DNA of 64,000 nt from Lysobacterales bacterium. GTDB lineage: Bacteria > Pseudomonadota > Gammaproteobacteria > Xanthomonadales > Ahniellaceae. The position numbers were made by a program, and so were the translations under genes. The stretch covers positions 682,001 through 746,000 of the forward strand of contig JADKHK010000013.1 in NCBI GenBank assembly GCA_016721845.1. The letters are read 5' to 3'. The notes beneath the pieces were generated by a model. It was given only the letters and a program-made list of their open reading frames with translations. It had not been told where the DNA came from and did no database searches. Positions 43,638 through 51,982 of this stretch are shown here, one piece after another; positions within the stretch are counted from its first letter, which is position 1; each line of letters begins with the position of its first letter.

Positions 43638-44035
43638 GTCGAGACCTGCGCGATCCAGTCCTGCAGGTTGTAGTAGTTGGTCACGCGCCGGATCAAGCCG
43701 TCGCGCACCTCGAAGAACGCGCCGACCGGCAGTCGATAGCGCTGCCCGTTCGCAGGCGGCAGGCCTTCGTCGGTGACCTTGTATTCGCCCTCGATGACGA
43801 ACTCTGCGGCGGCACGTGAACCCGATGCTTCGGTCAATACGACCAGGTCGACCACCTGTTCGCGGTAGCAGCGGTCCATGTGCGCGAGAAAGCTGCGAAA
43901 CCAGGCTTTTCCGGCATGGCGTGATCCCTGATTGGCATCGTGCACGATGTCATCACCGAGCAGGGCGAGCATGCCTTCGAAGTCAGCGCGATTGAACGCG
44001 GCATAGTAGGCGCGGATCAAGGCGGCGGTGTCCAT
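43634..44035 (-). CDS. SnoaL-like / steroid-isomerase-related NTF2-fold protein
   Basis: A 133-residue NTF2-fold protein beginning MDTAALIRAYYAAFNRADFE, with LLGDDIVHDANQGSRHAG and the C-terminal VRDGLIRRVTNYYNLQDWI strand typical of SnoaL-like and ketosteroid-isomerase-related proteins. The ATG at 44035 is chosen for domain length. It is the first of three tightly coupled genes (SnoaL-like, GNAT, nitrilase). Whether it is an enzyme or a binding protein is unknown; the Asp and His in HDAN..RHAG sit where catalytic residues occur in the fold. Confidence 0.82.
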   Translation of the reverse strand: MDTAALIRAYYAAFNRADFEGMLALLGDDIVHDANQGSRHAGKAWFRSFLAHMDRCYREQVVDLVVLTEASGSRAAAEFVIEGEYKVTDEGLPPANGQRYRLPVGAFFEVRDGLIRRVTNYYNLQDWIAQVST

Positions 44036-44175
44036 GGCGTTCGGCTCCGTATCTGAATCCGGATTATGCGATGCGCTCGCGGCGGCGTCATCGCGCTGCG
44101 GCAATCTGCAACGATCGACTGGACGAGAAGCGCCGCGACCTGCGCTATAAAGGCGGACCCAGACGCAGTGACCGC

Positions 44176-46269
44176 ATGAGCGCCTTCCCGGAGATCGCCG
44201 GCTATCGCATCGAACGTCGCCTCGGCGAAGGTGGCATGGCGGCCGTGTATCTGGCCACGCAGTTGTCGCTCGATCGTCCGGTGGCCATCAAGGTCGTGCA
44301 TTTCCGCGGCAGCGGCAGCGACCAGATGGCGGTGCGCTTCGAGCATGAAGCGCGCACGATCGCGCGCCTGGAACATCCGAACATCGTCGGCATCTACGAA
44401 GTCGGCCGCACGCAGGACGGCGCGCCGTATTACGCGATGGCCTATCTGCCGAATGGCGACCTCGGCCATGCCGCGATCACCGGGCGCGAGGAGACGATCG
44501 CGACGGTATTGCGCGAGATCGCGATGGCGCTGGGCTTCGCGCATGCGCAAGGTGTGGTGCACCGCGACGTGAAACCGGACAACGTGCTGTTCGACCGCGA
44601 ACAACGCGCGCGACTGGCCGACTTCGGCATTTCGCGCAGTCTCGGCAGCGTGCGCGTGACGACCACGGGCGACGCGCTCGGGTCATCCGCTTACATGAGC
44701 CCCGAGCAGGCGCGTGGCATCGAGGTCGATGCACGTTCGGACCTCTACAGCCTGGGCGTGATGGCCTACGAATTGCTGACCGGCGAATTGCCGTTCAAGG
44801 GCAACGACGCAGTGTCGATGGCGCTGGCGCACCACACCGAGCCGGTGCCGCGATTGCCGGTGAAGTTCGCGCGCTGGCAGCCGCTGCTCGACCAGTCGAT
44901 GGCCAAGTTGCCGCAGGAACGCTGCCAGAGTGCCGAGGAATTCCTCTCGCTGCTCGATCGGGTGATGCAGCCCGTGCCGCAGCAGTCGACCCAGGTAGTG
45001 GGCGAGTTCAAGCCGGCCGCATTGCCGGTGTCGTCACGCCGGACCTGGCCATTGATCCTCGGCGGATTGGCGTTGGCGGCCGTCGTGGGGATGGCTTGGC
45101 GCGGACAGTCGGGGGAAGACGCGGCGGGAGCGACGAGCGCTCCGGTGACGCCTGACGTCGCGGTGCAGGACCCGGCACTGGCCCTGATCGTCGATCGCAT
45201 CGATGCGCAGCGCTGGTTCGAACCGAAGGAGGGCAGTGCATCGGCGTTGCTGGCCGATGCGCTGCAGACCGCGCGCGACGACGAGCGCCTGCGACTCGCC
45301 GATCGTTTCATCGTCGCGGTGCGTGGCACGGTGATGCGTGCGCTCGACGAGGCTCGGGACGGCGATGCCGTCGACTTGATCCGTCATTTGCGTGAATTCA
45401 TCCTCGGCCAGCGCCTGCAGGATCGGGCTGCGAGCACGGCCTTCGAGGCGGCGCTGTCCGAAGCACTGGCGGCGCGCCTGACCGCTGCGGAATCTGCAGG
45501 CGATCCGCTGCCGGTCGAGTTGCTGGCTGCGTTGTTCGAGTCCGATGCGTCGTTGCAGGCGCGCTGGAAGGCGCTGGCCGAGCGGCGCCAGGCCGGTCAG
45601 CCGCTGCGTGATCTGGGCGGTCCGCCGATGCGGGTGCTGCGGGTCGGTGATCACTGGCTGGCCTTCGCCGAACACGAGGTGACGCGCACCGAATACGGTC
45701 GTTTCGCAGCTTCGACGCGGCGTGCGTCGATCTCCTGTCGGGCCATCGGTTCACCACTGAGCCTGGTGCGGCCGCGTACGTGGCGCGAGCCCGGGTTTGC
45801 CCAGGGCGAGCAGCATCCGGTGGTCTGCGTGAGCTACGACGACGCCCGCGCTTATGCGGCATGGTTGTCGCAGCAGACCGGCCGCCGCTATCGATTGCCG
45901 CGTGCATCGGAATGGCGTGTGGCCGCAGCCGGCGTCGCCTCCGGTAGTGCCGCCTGTCGCATCGGCAATGTCTATGGCCGCGACGGTCGTGATCTCAATT
46001 TGCGCGAGCGTCACGACTGCACCGATGGCGCCGAGGACACCCGCGAAGTCGCTGCCTATCCGGCCAGTGCCCAGGGCATATTCGATCTCGCCGGCAATGT
46101 TGCCGAATGGGTCAGCGACTGTGCCGCCCAGGGCGAATGTGAGGAACGCAAGATCATGGGCAGTTCTTACCGCGACGGTGCCAACGCGCCGCTGCTCGGC
46201 CTGCATGATACGCAGGACGGCGACAAGGCCGCGCTCGACGTCGGTTTCCGCGTCGTGCGCGAGATGTGA
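44176..46269 (+). CDS. Ser/Thr protein kinase fused to formylglycine-generating-enzyme-like domain
   Basis: A 697-residue receptor-like protein. Residues about 10-265 are a Hanks-type kinase: glycine loop GEGGMAAVYLA, Lys39, catalytic HRDVKPDN (Asp131), DFG (Asp149) and the activation segment with SSAYMSPEQARG, so it should be active. A membrane helix (about 291-308, WPLILGGLALAAVVGMAW) separates it from a periplasmic part. After a helical stretch, residues about 500-697 form an FGE/SUMF1-like domain (GDHWLAFAEHEVTRTEYGRF, FDLAGNVAEWVSDC, DVGFRVVREM). Many bacterial SUMF1 domains bind ligands or catalyse C-H oxidation instead of making formylglycine. It converges (11-base gap) on an operon containing an FHA-like cytochrome, so it may control that system. 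Confidence 0.9.
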   Translation: MSAFPEIAGYRIERRLGEGGMAAVYLATQLSLDRPVAIKVVHFRGSGSDQMAVRFEHEARTIARLEHPNIVGIYEVGRTQDGAPYYAMAYLPNGDLGHAAITGREETIATVLREIAMALGFAHAQGVVHRDVKPDNVLFDREQRARLADFGISRSLGSVRVTTTGDALGSSAYMSPEQARGIEVDARSDLYSLGVMAYELLTGELPFKGNDAVSMALAHHTEPVPRLPVKFARWQPLLDQSMAKLPQERCQSAEEFLSLLDRVMQPVPQQSTQVVGEFKPAALPVSSRRTWPLILGGLALAAVVGMAWRGQSGEDAAGATSAPVTPDVAVQDPALALIVDRIDAQRWFEPKEGSASALLADALQTARDDERLRLADRFIVAVRGTVMRALDEARDGDAVDLIRHLREFILGQRLQDRAASTAFEAALSEALAARLTAAESAGDPLPVELLAALFESDASLQARWKALAERRQAGQPLRDLGGPPMRVLRVGDHWLAFAEHEVTRTEYGRFAASTRRASISCRAIGSPLSLVRPRTWREPGFAQGEQHPVVCVSYDDARAYAAWLSQQTGRRYRLPRASEWRVAAAGVASGSAACRIGNVYGRDGRDLNLRERHDCTDGAEDTREVAAYPASAQGIFDLAGNVAEWVSDCAAQGECEERKIMGSSYRDGANAPLLGLHDTQDGDKAALDVGFRVVREM

Positions 46270-46280
46270 TGGATTGCGCT

Positions 46281-46847
46281 TCAGTTCGGCGGAGTAGCAG
46301 CTGAAGCGAAGGCGGCGAAGCGGTTGATGAAGTCGGCGAGTTGCGCGCGGGTCTTGGCGTCCTCGAGCATGCCATCCGGGCCGATCAGGGTGTGGGCGCG
46401 GGAAACCATGAGGCGACTGCCGTGCCAGGTACGCGCGCCGAGGGTGTGCAGCACCGGCAGCCAGGCGTCCTGCGCGAGGATGGTGCCGAATCCTCCAGGG
46501 GAGGCGCCGATGAGGGCGAAAGGACGGTTGCCGAACACGCGCGCGATGTCGTTGGCCGGACGCGACAACCAGTCGATCGCATTCTTGAACACGCCGGGGA
46601 TGCCGTTGTTGTATTCGGGCGTCGCCAACAGCACGCCATCGGCCGCCGCGAGTTTTTCCTTCAACGCCACGACTGCGGGCGGCAAGCCGTCGCGCGCTTC
46701 GGCATCGCCGTCATACAGCGGGATGCCGTGCAGGGTCGCGATCTCGAATTCGACGCCGGCGCCCACGAGCGGCCGTGCCGTTCGCAACAGTGCGGTGTTG
46801 AACGAGCCGTCGCGCAGGCTGCCGGAAATGCCGAGGATGCGGGTCAT
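46281..46847 (-). CDS. NAD(P)H-dependent FMN reductase
   Basis: A 188-residue flavodoxin-like reductase. The FMN phosphate loop is GISGSLRDGSFNTALLRTA and the second flavin motif is LLATPEYNNGIPGVFKNAID; FALIGASPGGFGTILAQ contains the third loop. These match the ChrR/YieF-type NADPH:FMN or quinone reductases that act on quinones, chromate or azo compounds. It starts 18 bases after the stop of the FHA-cytochrome gene on the same strand, so it probably belongs to that redox operon as its last gene. Confidence 0.9.
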   Translation of the reverse strand: MTRILGISGSLRDGSFNTALLRTARPLVGAGVEFEIATLHGIPLYDGDAEARDGLPPAVVALKEKLAAADGVLLATPEYNNGIPGVFKNAIDWLSRPANDIARVFGNRPFALIGASPGGFGTILAQDAWLPVLHTLGARTWHGSRLMVSRAHTLIGPDGMLEDAKTRAQLADFINRFAAFASAATPPN

Positions 46848-46865
46848 CGTGGTCTCCTCATTGGG

Positions 46866-48515
46866 TCAGCGCCCGGGATGGGCGGCGTCGTGGAAGGCGT
46901 GGCAGGCGATGCAGGTGGTGGGCACGAGGTGCTTCGCGTGTTCGCCGCCGTGGCATTGGCGGCAGTTGTCGATGTCGGGCAAGAGCAGCACCTCGCTCGA
47001 TGCCGCGTTCGGCGCGTTGTGGCAATCGATGCATTGCATGGTCGTGTGCGAACCATGGTCGAAACGCGCCTTCGGAAACCAGGCGCCGGCCACGCGCACC
47101 GGCGCGACCGTCCATTCCTCGGCCGCATTGCGCGTCACCACGTGGCAGGTGTCGCAGGCCTTGTCCTGGAACAGGCGGTCGATCGCGGTCCGTGCCTGGT
47201 CGCGTGCCCAGGTCAGTGCTTCCGCGCGCTCCTGCGGCGTGATCGGCTGGCCCGGACGGCGCCGCACGCGCACCACGGTGGGTGCGTTCACCTCATTGAA
47301 GCCGCCCTCCAGCGCCTCGCGCGCGAAGAATTCGGTGATGGTGTAGCCGACCTTCTCGACACTGGCATGCGGCACCTCGCGCTCGGCGTCGCGGATGGAA
47401 AAGCTCAGCTTGTGGCAGCTCTGGCAGTGCCGCTCGAAATCGATCGGTTGCATGCGCGCGCCACCTGCCTCGGGCACATGGCAGTTGCTGCATTCGAGTA
47501 CCTCGTCGGCGCCCTCCGCAGCGCGAATGCCGGCGGGATCGAGGTGCACATCATGCGGAAACGTCAGGCCACTTTGTTCCTTGATGCCGGGTGTCGCAAG
47601 CGCCGCACGGACCGGGGTGAATTCGCCCTGGGCATTCCATTGCGGCAGCGACACCACGAAGCCGTCGTGCTGCGTGCCGAAGTCGGCAGCGTCGGCATGC
47701 GGGTCGGCGCCTTTCATGTTCGTGGCGATGCCGGCATGGCAATCGGCACAGAGTTGCTGGTCGGCGCGCACCAGTCCGTCGGCACCGTTGTGGTCGCGAT
47801 GGCAGTGCGCGCAGCGATCGTTGCCGACCTGGGAGAGATCGACCTCGGTTGGCACATGCGCCGCGGTCCCGGCATGGCAGGCGACGCATTGCGCATCGCG
47901 CACCGAGACGAAGGCATCGACATGGCATTGCTGGCAATCATTGCCGAAAAAATGGTGCGCGGACGCCAGTGATCCGGTCTCCCAGAGCTGGCGACCACCG
48001 AGTGGTACGGCCTCGACGACATCGCGCACCGGCGCCGCATAATGCGCCGCCAGCGGCACGCCGAGACCGACCAGCAGGGACAGCAGCAACAAGGCCCAGG
48101 ACCAGCGGCGTTTGCCGAGTCCGCCGTCGGCGAGCGTCAGCTTTGGCTGCGGCCGCGCAGCCTCGGCCTGGGCCTCGTCGATCGCGGTGATCTCGACCGC
48201 AGCCTCGTAGTCTGCAGGCGGATCGATCAGGCGGATGCGCGTGCTGCCGATGTCGATCGCGGCGCCGGACTTTACCGTCGTGTTCTGCTCCGACACACCG
48301 TCGACGCGCACGCCCGCGGCGATCAGCGATTCGACCCGATAGCGGCCGCCGCCGACCGCGGTGACGCGGGCATGCGCCAGCGCCGCGCGCAGATCGGTGA
48401 TGTAGACCGCCTGGTCGGTGCCGCGGCCGATGCCGAGCGTGTCGCCGAAATGGATGTCGTCCTCGAAGACATCGCCGTTCGCGCGTTTCAGTACCCGTCG
48501 GATCAGCCAGCGCAT
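46866..48515 (-). CDS. Membrane-anchored decaheme cytochrome c with cytoplasmic FHA-like domain
   Basis: A 549-residue fusion. Residues about 15-100 resemble an FHA domain (LGIGRGTDQAVYITD, ALAHARV, AIDIGSTRIRLIDP). The FHA Arg (Arg31) and His (His48) are kept, but the phosphothreonine-contacting Ser of the usual SxxHA motif is Ala45, so binding may be altered. A membrane helix (about 138-160) preceded by KRR puts the FHA part in the cytoplasm and the rest in the periplasm. That part has ten heme sites: CQQCH, CVACH, CAHCH, CADCH, CSNCH, CQSCH, CDTCH, CIDCH, CRQCH and CIACH. It follows the cytochrome-b-like gene by seven bases. The ATG at 48515 is chosen over the longer frame because the upstream residues lie in the previous gene. 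Confidence 0.85.
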   Translation of the reverse strand: MRWLIRRVLKRANGDVFEDDIHFGDTLGIGRGTDQAVYITDLRAALAHARVTAVGGGRYRVESLIAAGVRVDGVSEQNTTVKSGAAIDIGSTRIRLIDPPADYEAAVEITAIDEAQAEAARPQPKLTLADGGLGKRRWSWALLLLSLLVGLGVPLAAHYAAPVRDVVEAVPLGGRQLWETGSLASAHHFFGNDCQQCHVDAFVSVRDAQCVACHAGTAAHVPTEVDLSQVGNDRCAHCHRDHNGADGLVRADQQLCADCHAGIATNMKGADPHADAADFGTQHDGFVVSLPQWNAQGEFTPVRAALATPGIKEQSGLTFPHDVHLDPAGIRAAEGADEVLECSNCHVPEAGGARMQPIDFERHCQSCHKLSFSIRDAEREVPHASVEKVGYTITEFFAREALEGGFNEVNAPTVVRVRRRPGQPITPQERAEALTWARDQARTAIDRLFQDKACDTCHVVTRNAAEEWTVAPVRVAGAWFPKARFDHGSHTTMQCIDCHNAPNAASSEVLLLPDIDNCRQCHGGEHAKHLVPTTCIACHAFHDAAHPGR

Positions 48516-48522
48516 CGTCGCC

Positions 48523-49425
48523 TCACCAATAGAAGAACACGCTGACGATGTGCGCGGTGAGCGCACCCAGCAGGGCGAAGGACAACGGCACGTGCACGTA
48601 CAGCCAGATCTCCATCAGCGCCTGCAACTGCAGGTCGCGCGACAGTCGCGTGGTCACGGTCTTCTTGCGTGCGAGCACATCCATCAGCTTGCGCAGGGCT
48701 TCGTTCTTGCTGTCGGCCGCGTGCGACGACAGGAAATCGACCATCGCGAACATGGTGGGCATGTCGCGCGTGCGCTCGTTGCTGCGCTTCTCCGCGTCAC
48801 GCTGTTCGAGGTAGGTGCGCACCTGGTCGATCGCGGAATCGGTGTCCTCGCGCGGGCGCAGCAGTTGCCAGGCCGAGCCGCCGACACGGGTGCGTTCGTT
48901 CGAACGCAGGATCGCGGCATGGATTTTCGGGTCGACCGCATCGGCCAGCGACAGCGCCTGCTGGTCGAGTTCGGCGATCTCGTCGAGCATGGCCTGACGC
49001 GTCGTGTTGTCGCGATTGCGCGTCATCAGCGCCGGATAACGCAGATAGGCGAACAGCCCGAACAGGCCAGAGGCGATGACCAGCAGCATCAGCAGCAGGG
49101 CCAGCGAGTGGATGTTCAACCCGACCTGGAAACCGGCGTGCAGGAAGACGATGACGATCAGCGCTGTTCCGAGATAGACGTGCGCCGAGGCCCATCCGAG
49201 CAGGGTCCCCATGCGCGCGGCATAGCGCCGTTTGCGGACGCCGAAGGCCATCAGCCAAAGGATCAGCAGCGCGCCGATGGTGCCGAGCGTGTAGCCGAGC
49301 CAGGTGCCGCCGTTCGGCAGGCCGACCGGGTCATGCCAGAGGTAGGCAACCACGCTGCCGATCACCAGGACCAGCGCCACCCACAGATAACGCGCACCGG
49401 AGAAACTGAGGATGGAATCGCGCAT
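48523..49425 (-). CDS. Cytochrome-b-like integral membrane protein
   Basis: A 300-residue membrane protein with about five hydrophobic helices: YLWVALVLVIGSVVAYLW, a second near residues 41-62, HVYLGTALIVIVFLHAGFQV, LALLLMLLVIASGLFGLFAY and a C-terminal VPLSFALLGALTAHIVSVFF. Histidines inside or at the ends of helices 3 and 5 (HVYLG, FLHAG, YVHVP, TAHIV) are placed as heme b ligands would be. A charged segment of about 110 residues between helices 4 and 5 is probably cytoplasmic. In the operon between a ferredoxin and a decaheme cytochrome, it would carry electrons from the cytoplasmic Fe-S protein across the membrane. The ATG at 49425 is preferred to an overlapping GTG because GAGG is correctly spaced from it. 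Confidence 0.75.
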   Translation of the reverse strand: MRDSILSFSGARYLWVALVLVIGSVVAYLWHDPVGLPNGGTWLGYTLGTIGALLILWLMAFGVRKRRYAARMGTLLGWASAHVYLGTALIVIVFLHAGFQVGLNIHSLALLLMLLVIASGLFGLFAYLRYPALMTRNRDNTTRQAMLDEIAELDQQALSLADAVDPKIHAAILRSNERTRVGGSAWQLLRPREDTDSAIDQVRTYLEQRDAEKRSNERTRDMPTMFAMVDFLSSHAADSKNEALRKLMDVLARKKTVTTRLSRDLQLQALMEIWLYVHVPLSFALLGALTAHIVSVFFYW

Positions 49426-49427
49426 GC

Positions 49428-49931
49428 TCACCGCCTCGATTGCGCGTAGGCGATGAATTCATCCGGACCAATGCGCAGCGCAGCGCCGGTCGGGCAGGCG
49501 CGGACGCAGGCCGGGCCGCCACCGAGGTCCTTGCACATGTCGCACTTCACGGCTTTTTTTTCGGCGGGAGAGGGAGGCTTGAGCGGATCGTAGGGCGATT
49601 CTCCCGGGCCCGGCCCGGCACCGAACAGCAGCCACGACAACAGCCCCGGCTTCTTCGGCGGCTTCGCGGCCATGTGGATCACGCCATAGGGGCAGTTGCG
49701 CTCGCAGTTGCCGCAGCCAATGCAGTTGTCGGCGATGAAGACCTCGCCGTTCGGGGCGCGGTGGATCGCGTCCGGCGGACAGTCCTTCATGCAATGCGGA
49801 TGTTCGCAATGCCGGCACGAGGTCGGCACGTGCACGTTGGCGAAGGTCGGGCCGGCCTCGCGGTCGAGGCGCGACGTGCCCGCGTGCGTCTCCGCGCAGG
49901 CCTTCTCGCAGTTGTCGCAACGCACGCACAA
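49428..49931 (-). CDS. Ferredoxin with four predicted [4Fe-4S] clusters
   Basis: An Fe-S electron-transfer protein of at least 167 residues with sixteen cysteines in four groups: CVRCDNCEKAC, CRHCEHPHCMKDC, CIGCGNCERNC and CDMC..CVRAC, the arrangement of DmsB/HybA-type subunits. The listed TTG start at 49931 would begin one residue before the first cluster Cys, which is improbably short. In the same frame back to a TAA at 49962-49964 the codons read ATDILLIDES, a normal first strand. So either an unusual CTG at 49949 or 49946 is used, or the protein was once the C-terminal part of the upstream oxidoreductase. It feeds the cytochrome-b-like protein encoded two bases downstream. Confidence 0.85.
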   Translation of the reverse strand: MCVRCDNCEKACAETHAGTSRLDREAGPTFANVHVPTSCRHCEHPHCMKDCPPDAIHRAPNGEVFIADNCIGCGNCERNCPYGVIHMAAKPPKKPGLLSWLLFGAGPGPGESPYDPLKPPSPAEKKAVKCDMCKDLGGGPACVRACPTGAALRIGPDEFIAYAQSRR

Positions 49932-49961
49932 GGACTCGTCGATCAGCAGGATGTCGGTGGC

Positions 49962-51836
49962 TTAGCCTGCCCCTTGCGTCAGCAGGAACGAGACGATGTC
50001 GCTGCCGGCACCGATCTGTTGCATCGCGATGTTGGCCGCGGTGCGTGCGGAATATTCGGCCTGCAGGCGCAGGCGCAGCAGCGGGTCGCGCGCCACCGCG
50101 CGCTTGAAGGCTTCACCGTCGACGCGAATGGTCTCGGTCGCGATCGCCGCCTTGGCGCTGGCCGACCGCTTGCTTTCGCCGAGCAAGGCCATTTCGCCGA
50201 CATAACTGCCGGCCGGCACATAGGACAGCACGATTTCCTTGCCGCCGATCTCGCGCGAAATCGTCAGCGAACCCCGTCGCACCAGATGCAGGCAGTCACC
50301 GGCTTCGCCCTCCTTGAACAGCAACTCGCCGGCCTTGTACTGGCGAATCTCGGCCGACTCGACCATTTCCCTGAGCTTTTCGATGCCGGATTCGGGCGTG
50401 AATCGGCTCTGCAAGGCGCGCGCGATGAAGACCTTGTCGACTTCGCGCTTCACCGCCTCGACCGACTGGATCAGCCGGTTCATCGAGCGTCTCGGGGTCT
50501 CGATCAGCAGGCAGTTCGACTGCGCGATGACGGTGGCCGAGCGGCGTCGACCCGAAATCAGGCCCATCTCGCCGAAGAACTCGCCGGCCTTGAGGGCAAT
50601 GCGCTGCTTGCCGGCGTCGTCGACCAGCACTGCGACCTCGCCGTCGACGATCGAATAGAAGCTGTTGGTGTAATCGTTGCGTTCGAAAAGCTTCTCGCCT
50701 GGCCGCGGCGTGCGAATCTCGGAATCGATCAGGAATTCGCGCAGTTGCAGCGGCGTGATCCGGGCCAGCAGCGGCACGCGCTCCTGGATGCGGGCGAGCA
50801 GGGCATTCACCGACGTGATGCCGGCGACGTTGCGGAACTTGGCCTTGAGCAAGGGTTCGTCGGCCGGTTCGACATGGCGTCCGAGAATGTACTCGACGAC
50901 TTCGAAGCCCTGGTTCATCGCTTGCTTGATCAGCGGATAGCCCGCCAGCGCGCCGACGATGTAGAGGCCGGGCACGTTCGATTCGTAGCGTTCCGAGATC
51001 GCCGGTACTGCATTCGGGTCCTTGCTCGGAAAGACGACGCCGCAGGCCTCGACGAAGGCGCGCGGCGCTGTCGCACCGAGGCGGGCGATGACGCGGTCGC
51101 AGAGGATCTGCGCCTTGCCGTTCTGGGTCGCGACATGCATGCGCAAGCGCTTGCGGCCGACGCGCAGCTCCTCGACCGATTCCGGGCCCGAGTTGTACCA
51201 GCACTGGATCGTGCCTTCCTCGATCGCACGCAGGATGAGGCGCAGGTTGCCCTCCTTGGCACGTGCGAATTCATCGCGGCGATTGATGACGATGACCTGA
51301 TTGTTCTTTGCCAGGGCCAAGGCATTCTCGATCGCGGCGTCGCCGGCACCGACGACGACGATGGTCTCGCCGCTGTAGGCGTCCGGATCGTCGAGCTGGT
51401 ATTGCACGGTCGGCAGGTCTTCGCCGGGTACCCCGAGCTTGCGCAGGTTGCCCTGCATGCCGATGCCCAGCACCACCTGTTTTGCTTCGAACACGGCGCC
51501 GTTTGCGCACTGGATGCGGAACCCCTCGTTGCCACGCGTGATCTTCGTGACCTCGTGGCCGTGACGCACGTCGACCTTCAGGCGGGTGACGCCCTGGTCC
51601 CATTCCTGCAGGATCTTCTCGCGGCTGCCGGCCTTGAAGGGCAGCGGCGAACGCAGCGGCAGCACGCCCGGTTCGTCCATCACGTGCTTGGCTTTCTGGT
51701 ATCTGAAGATCGTGTTCGACAGATGCGGCGCGGCTTCAAGCAGCACATGCGACACGCCGAGTTCGGCGGCATGCGCGGCGGCACTGAGCCCGCCCGGGCC
51801 GGATCCGACCACTGCGATGTCGACGCGCTCGCTCAT
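49962..51836 (-). CDS. FAD/NAD(P)H oxidoreductase with two cyclic-nucleotide-binding domains
   Basis: A 624-residue protein. Residues 1-325 form a two-dinucleotide-fold oxidoreductase related to thioredoxin reductase: FAD motif VVGSGPGGLSAAAHA, NAD(P)H motif VVVGAGDAAIENALA and the closing FAD loop NVPGLYIVGALAGYPLIKQA. The redox CxxC of thioredoxin reductase is absent, so electrons must leave to a separate acceptor. Residues about 360-455 and 480-590 are cNMP-binding domains with FFGEMGLISGRRRSATVIA and VGEMALLGESKRSASA, resembling phosphate-binding cassettes. The ATG at 51836 gives the FAD motif at once; the longer frame is non-coding. It is the first gene of the redox operon. A TAA at 49962 separates it in frame from the ferredoxin. 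Confidence 0.9.
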   Translation of the reverse strand: MSERVDIAVVGSGPGGLSAAAHAAELGVSHVLLEAAPHLSNTIFRYQKAKHVMDEPGVLPLRSPLPFKAGSREKILQEWDQGVTRLKVDVRHGHEVTKITRGNEGFRIQCANGAVFEAKQVVLGIGMQGNLRKLGVPGEDLPTVQYQLDDPDAYSGETIVVVGAGDAAIENALALAKNNQVIVINRRDEFARAKEGNLRLILRAIEEGTIQCWYNSGPESVEELRVGRKRLRMHVATQNGKAQILCDRVIARLGATAPRAFVEACGVVFPSKDPNAVPAISERYESNVPGLYIVGALAGYPLIKQAMNQGFEVVEYILGRHVEPADEPLLKAKFRNVAGITSVNALLARIQERVPLLARITPLQLREFLIDSEIRTPRPGEKLFERNDYTNSFYSIVDGEVAVLVDDAGKQRIALKAGEFFGEMGLISGRRRSATVIAQSNCLLIETPRRSMNRLIQSVEAVKREVDKVFIARALQSRFTPESGIEKLREMVESAEIRQYKAGELLFKEGEAGDCLHLVRRGSLTISREIGGKEIVLSYVPAGSYVGEMALLGESKRSASAKAAIATETIRVDGEAFKRAVARDPLLRLRLQAEYSARTAANIAMQQIGAGSDIVSFLLTQGAG

Positions 51837-51930
51837 GTCCCGTCCCGTTCGTTGCCCGATCTTAGCCCGCCACGGAAGCGCATCGGAAGCATTCCTGCCA
51901 CATTCCGTTGCGAATCGGCGTGGCTTTGGG

Positions 51931-51959
51931 CTGTCAATGCACACCTCGACGCATACAAT
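51931..51959 (+). promoter_or_regulatory. Sigma70-type promoter for the 51983-ispG operon
   Basis: CTGTCA (51931-51936, four of six to consensus) and TACAAT (51954-51959, five of six) are separated by exactly 17 bases, 24 bases before the start codon. The predicted transcript would start near 51966 and include the GGGAGG ribosome-binding site. Confidence 0.6.
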
Positions 51960-51982
51960 GTCTCCATCAAGGGAGGCACGCC

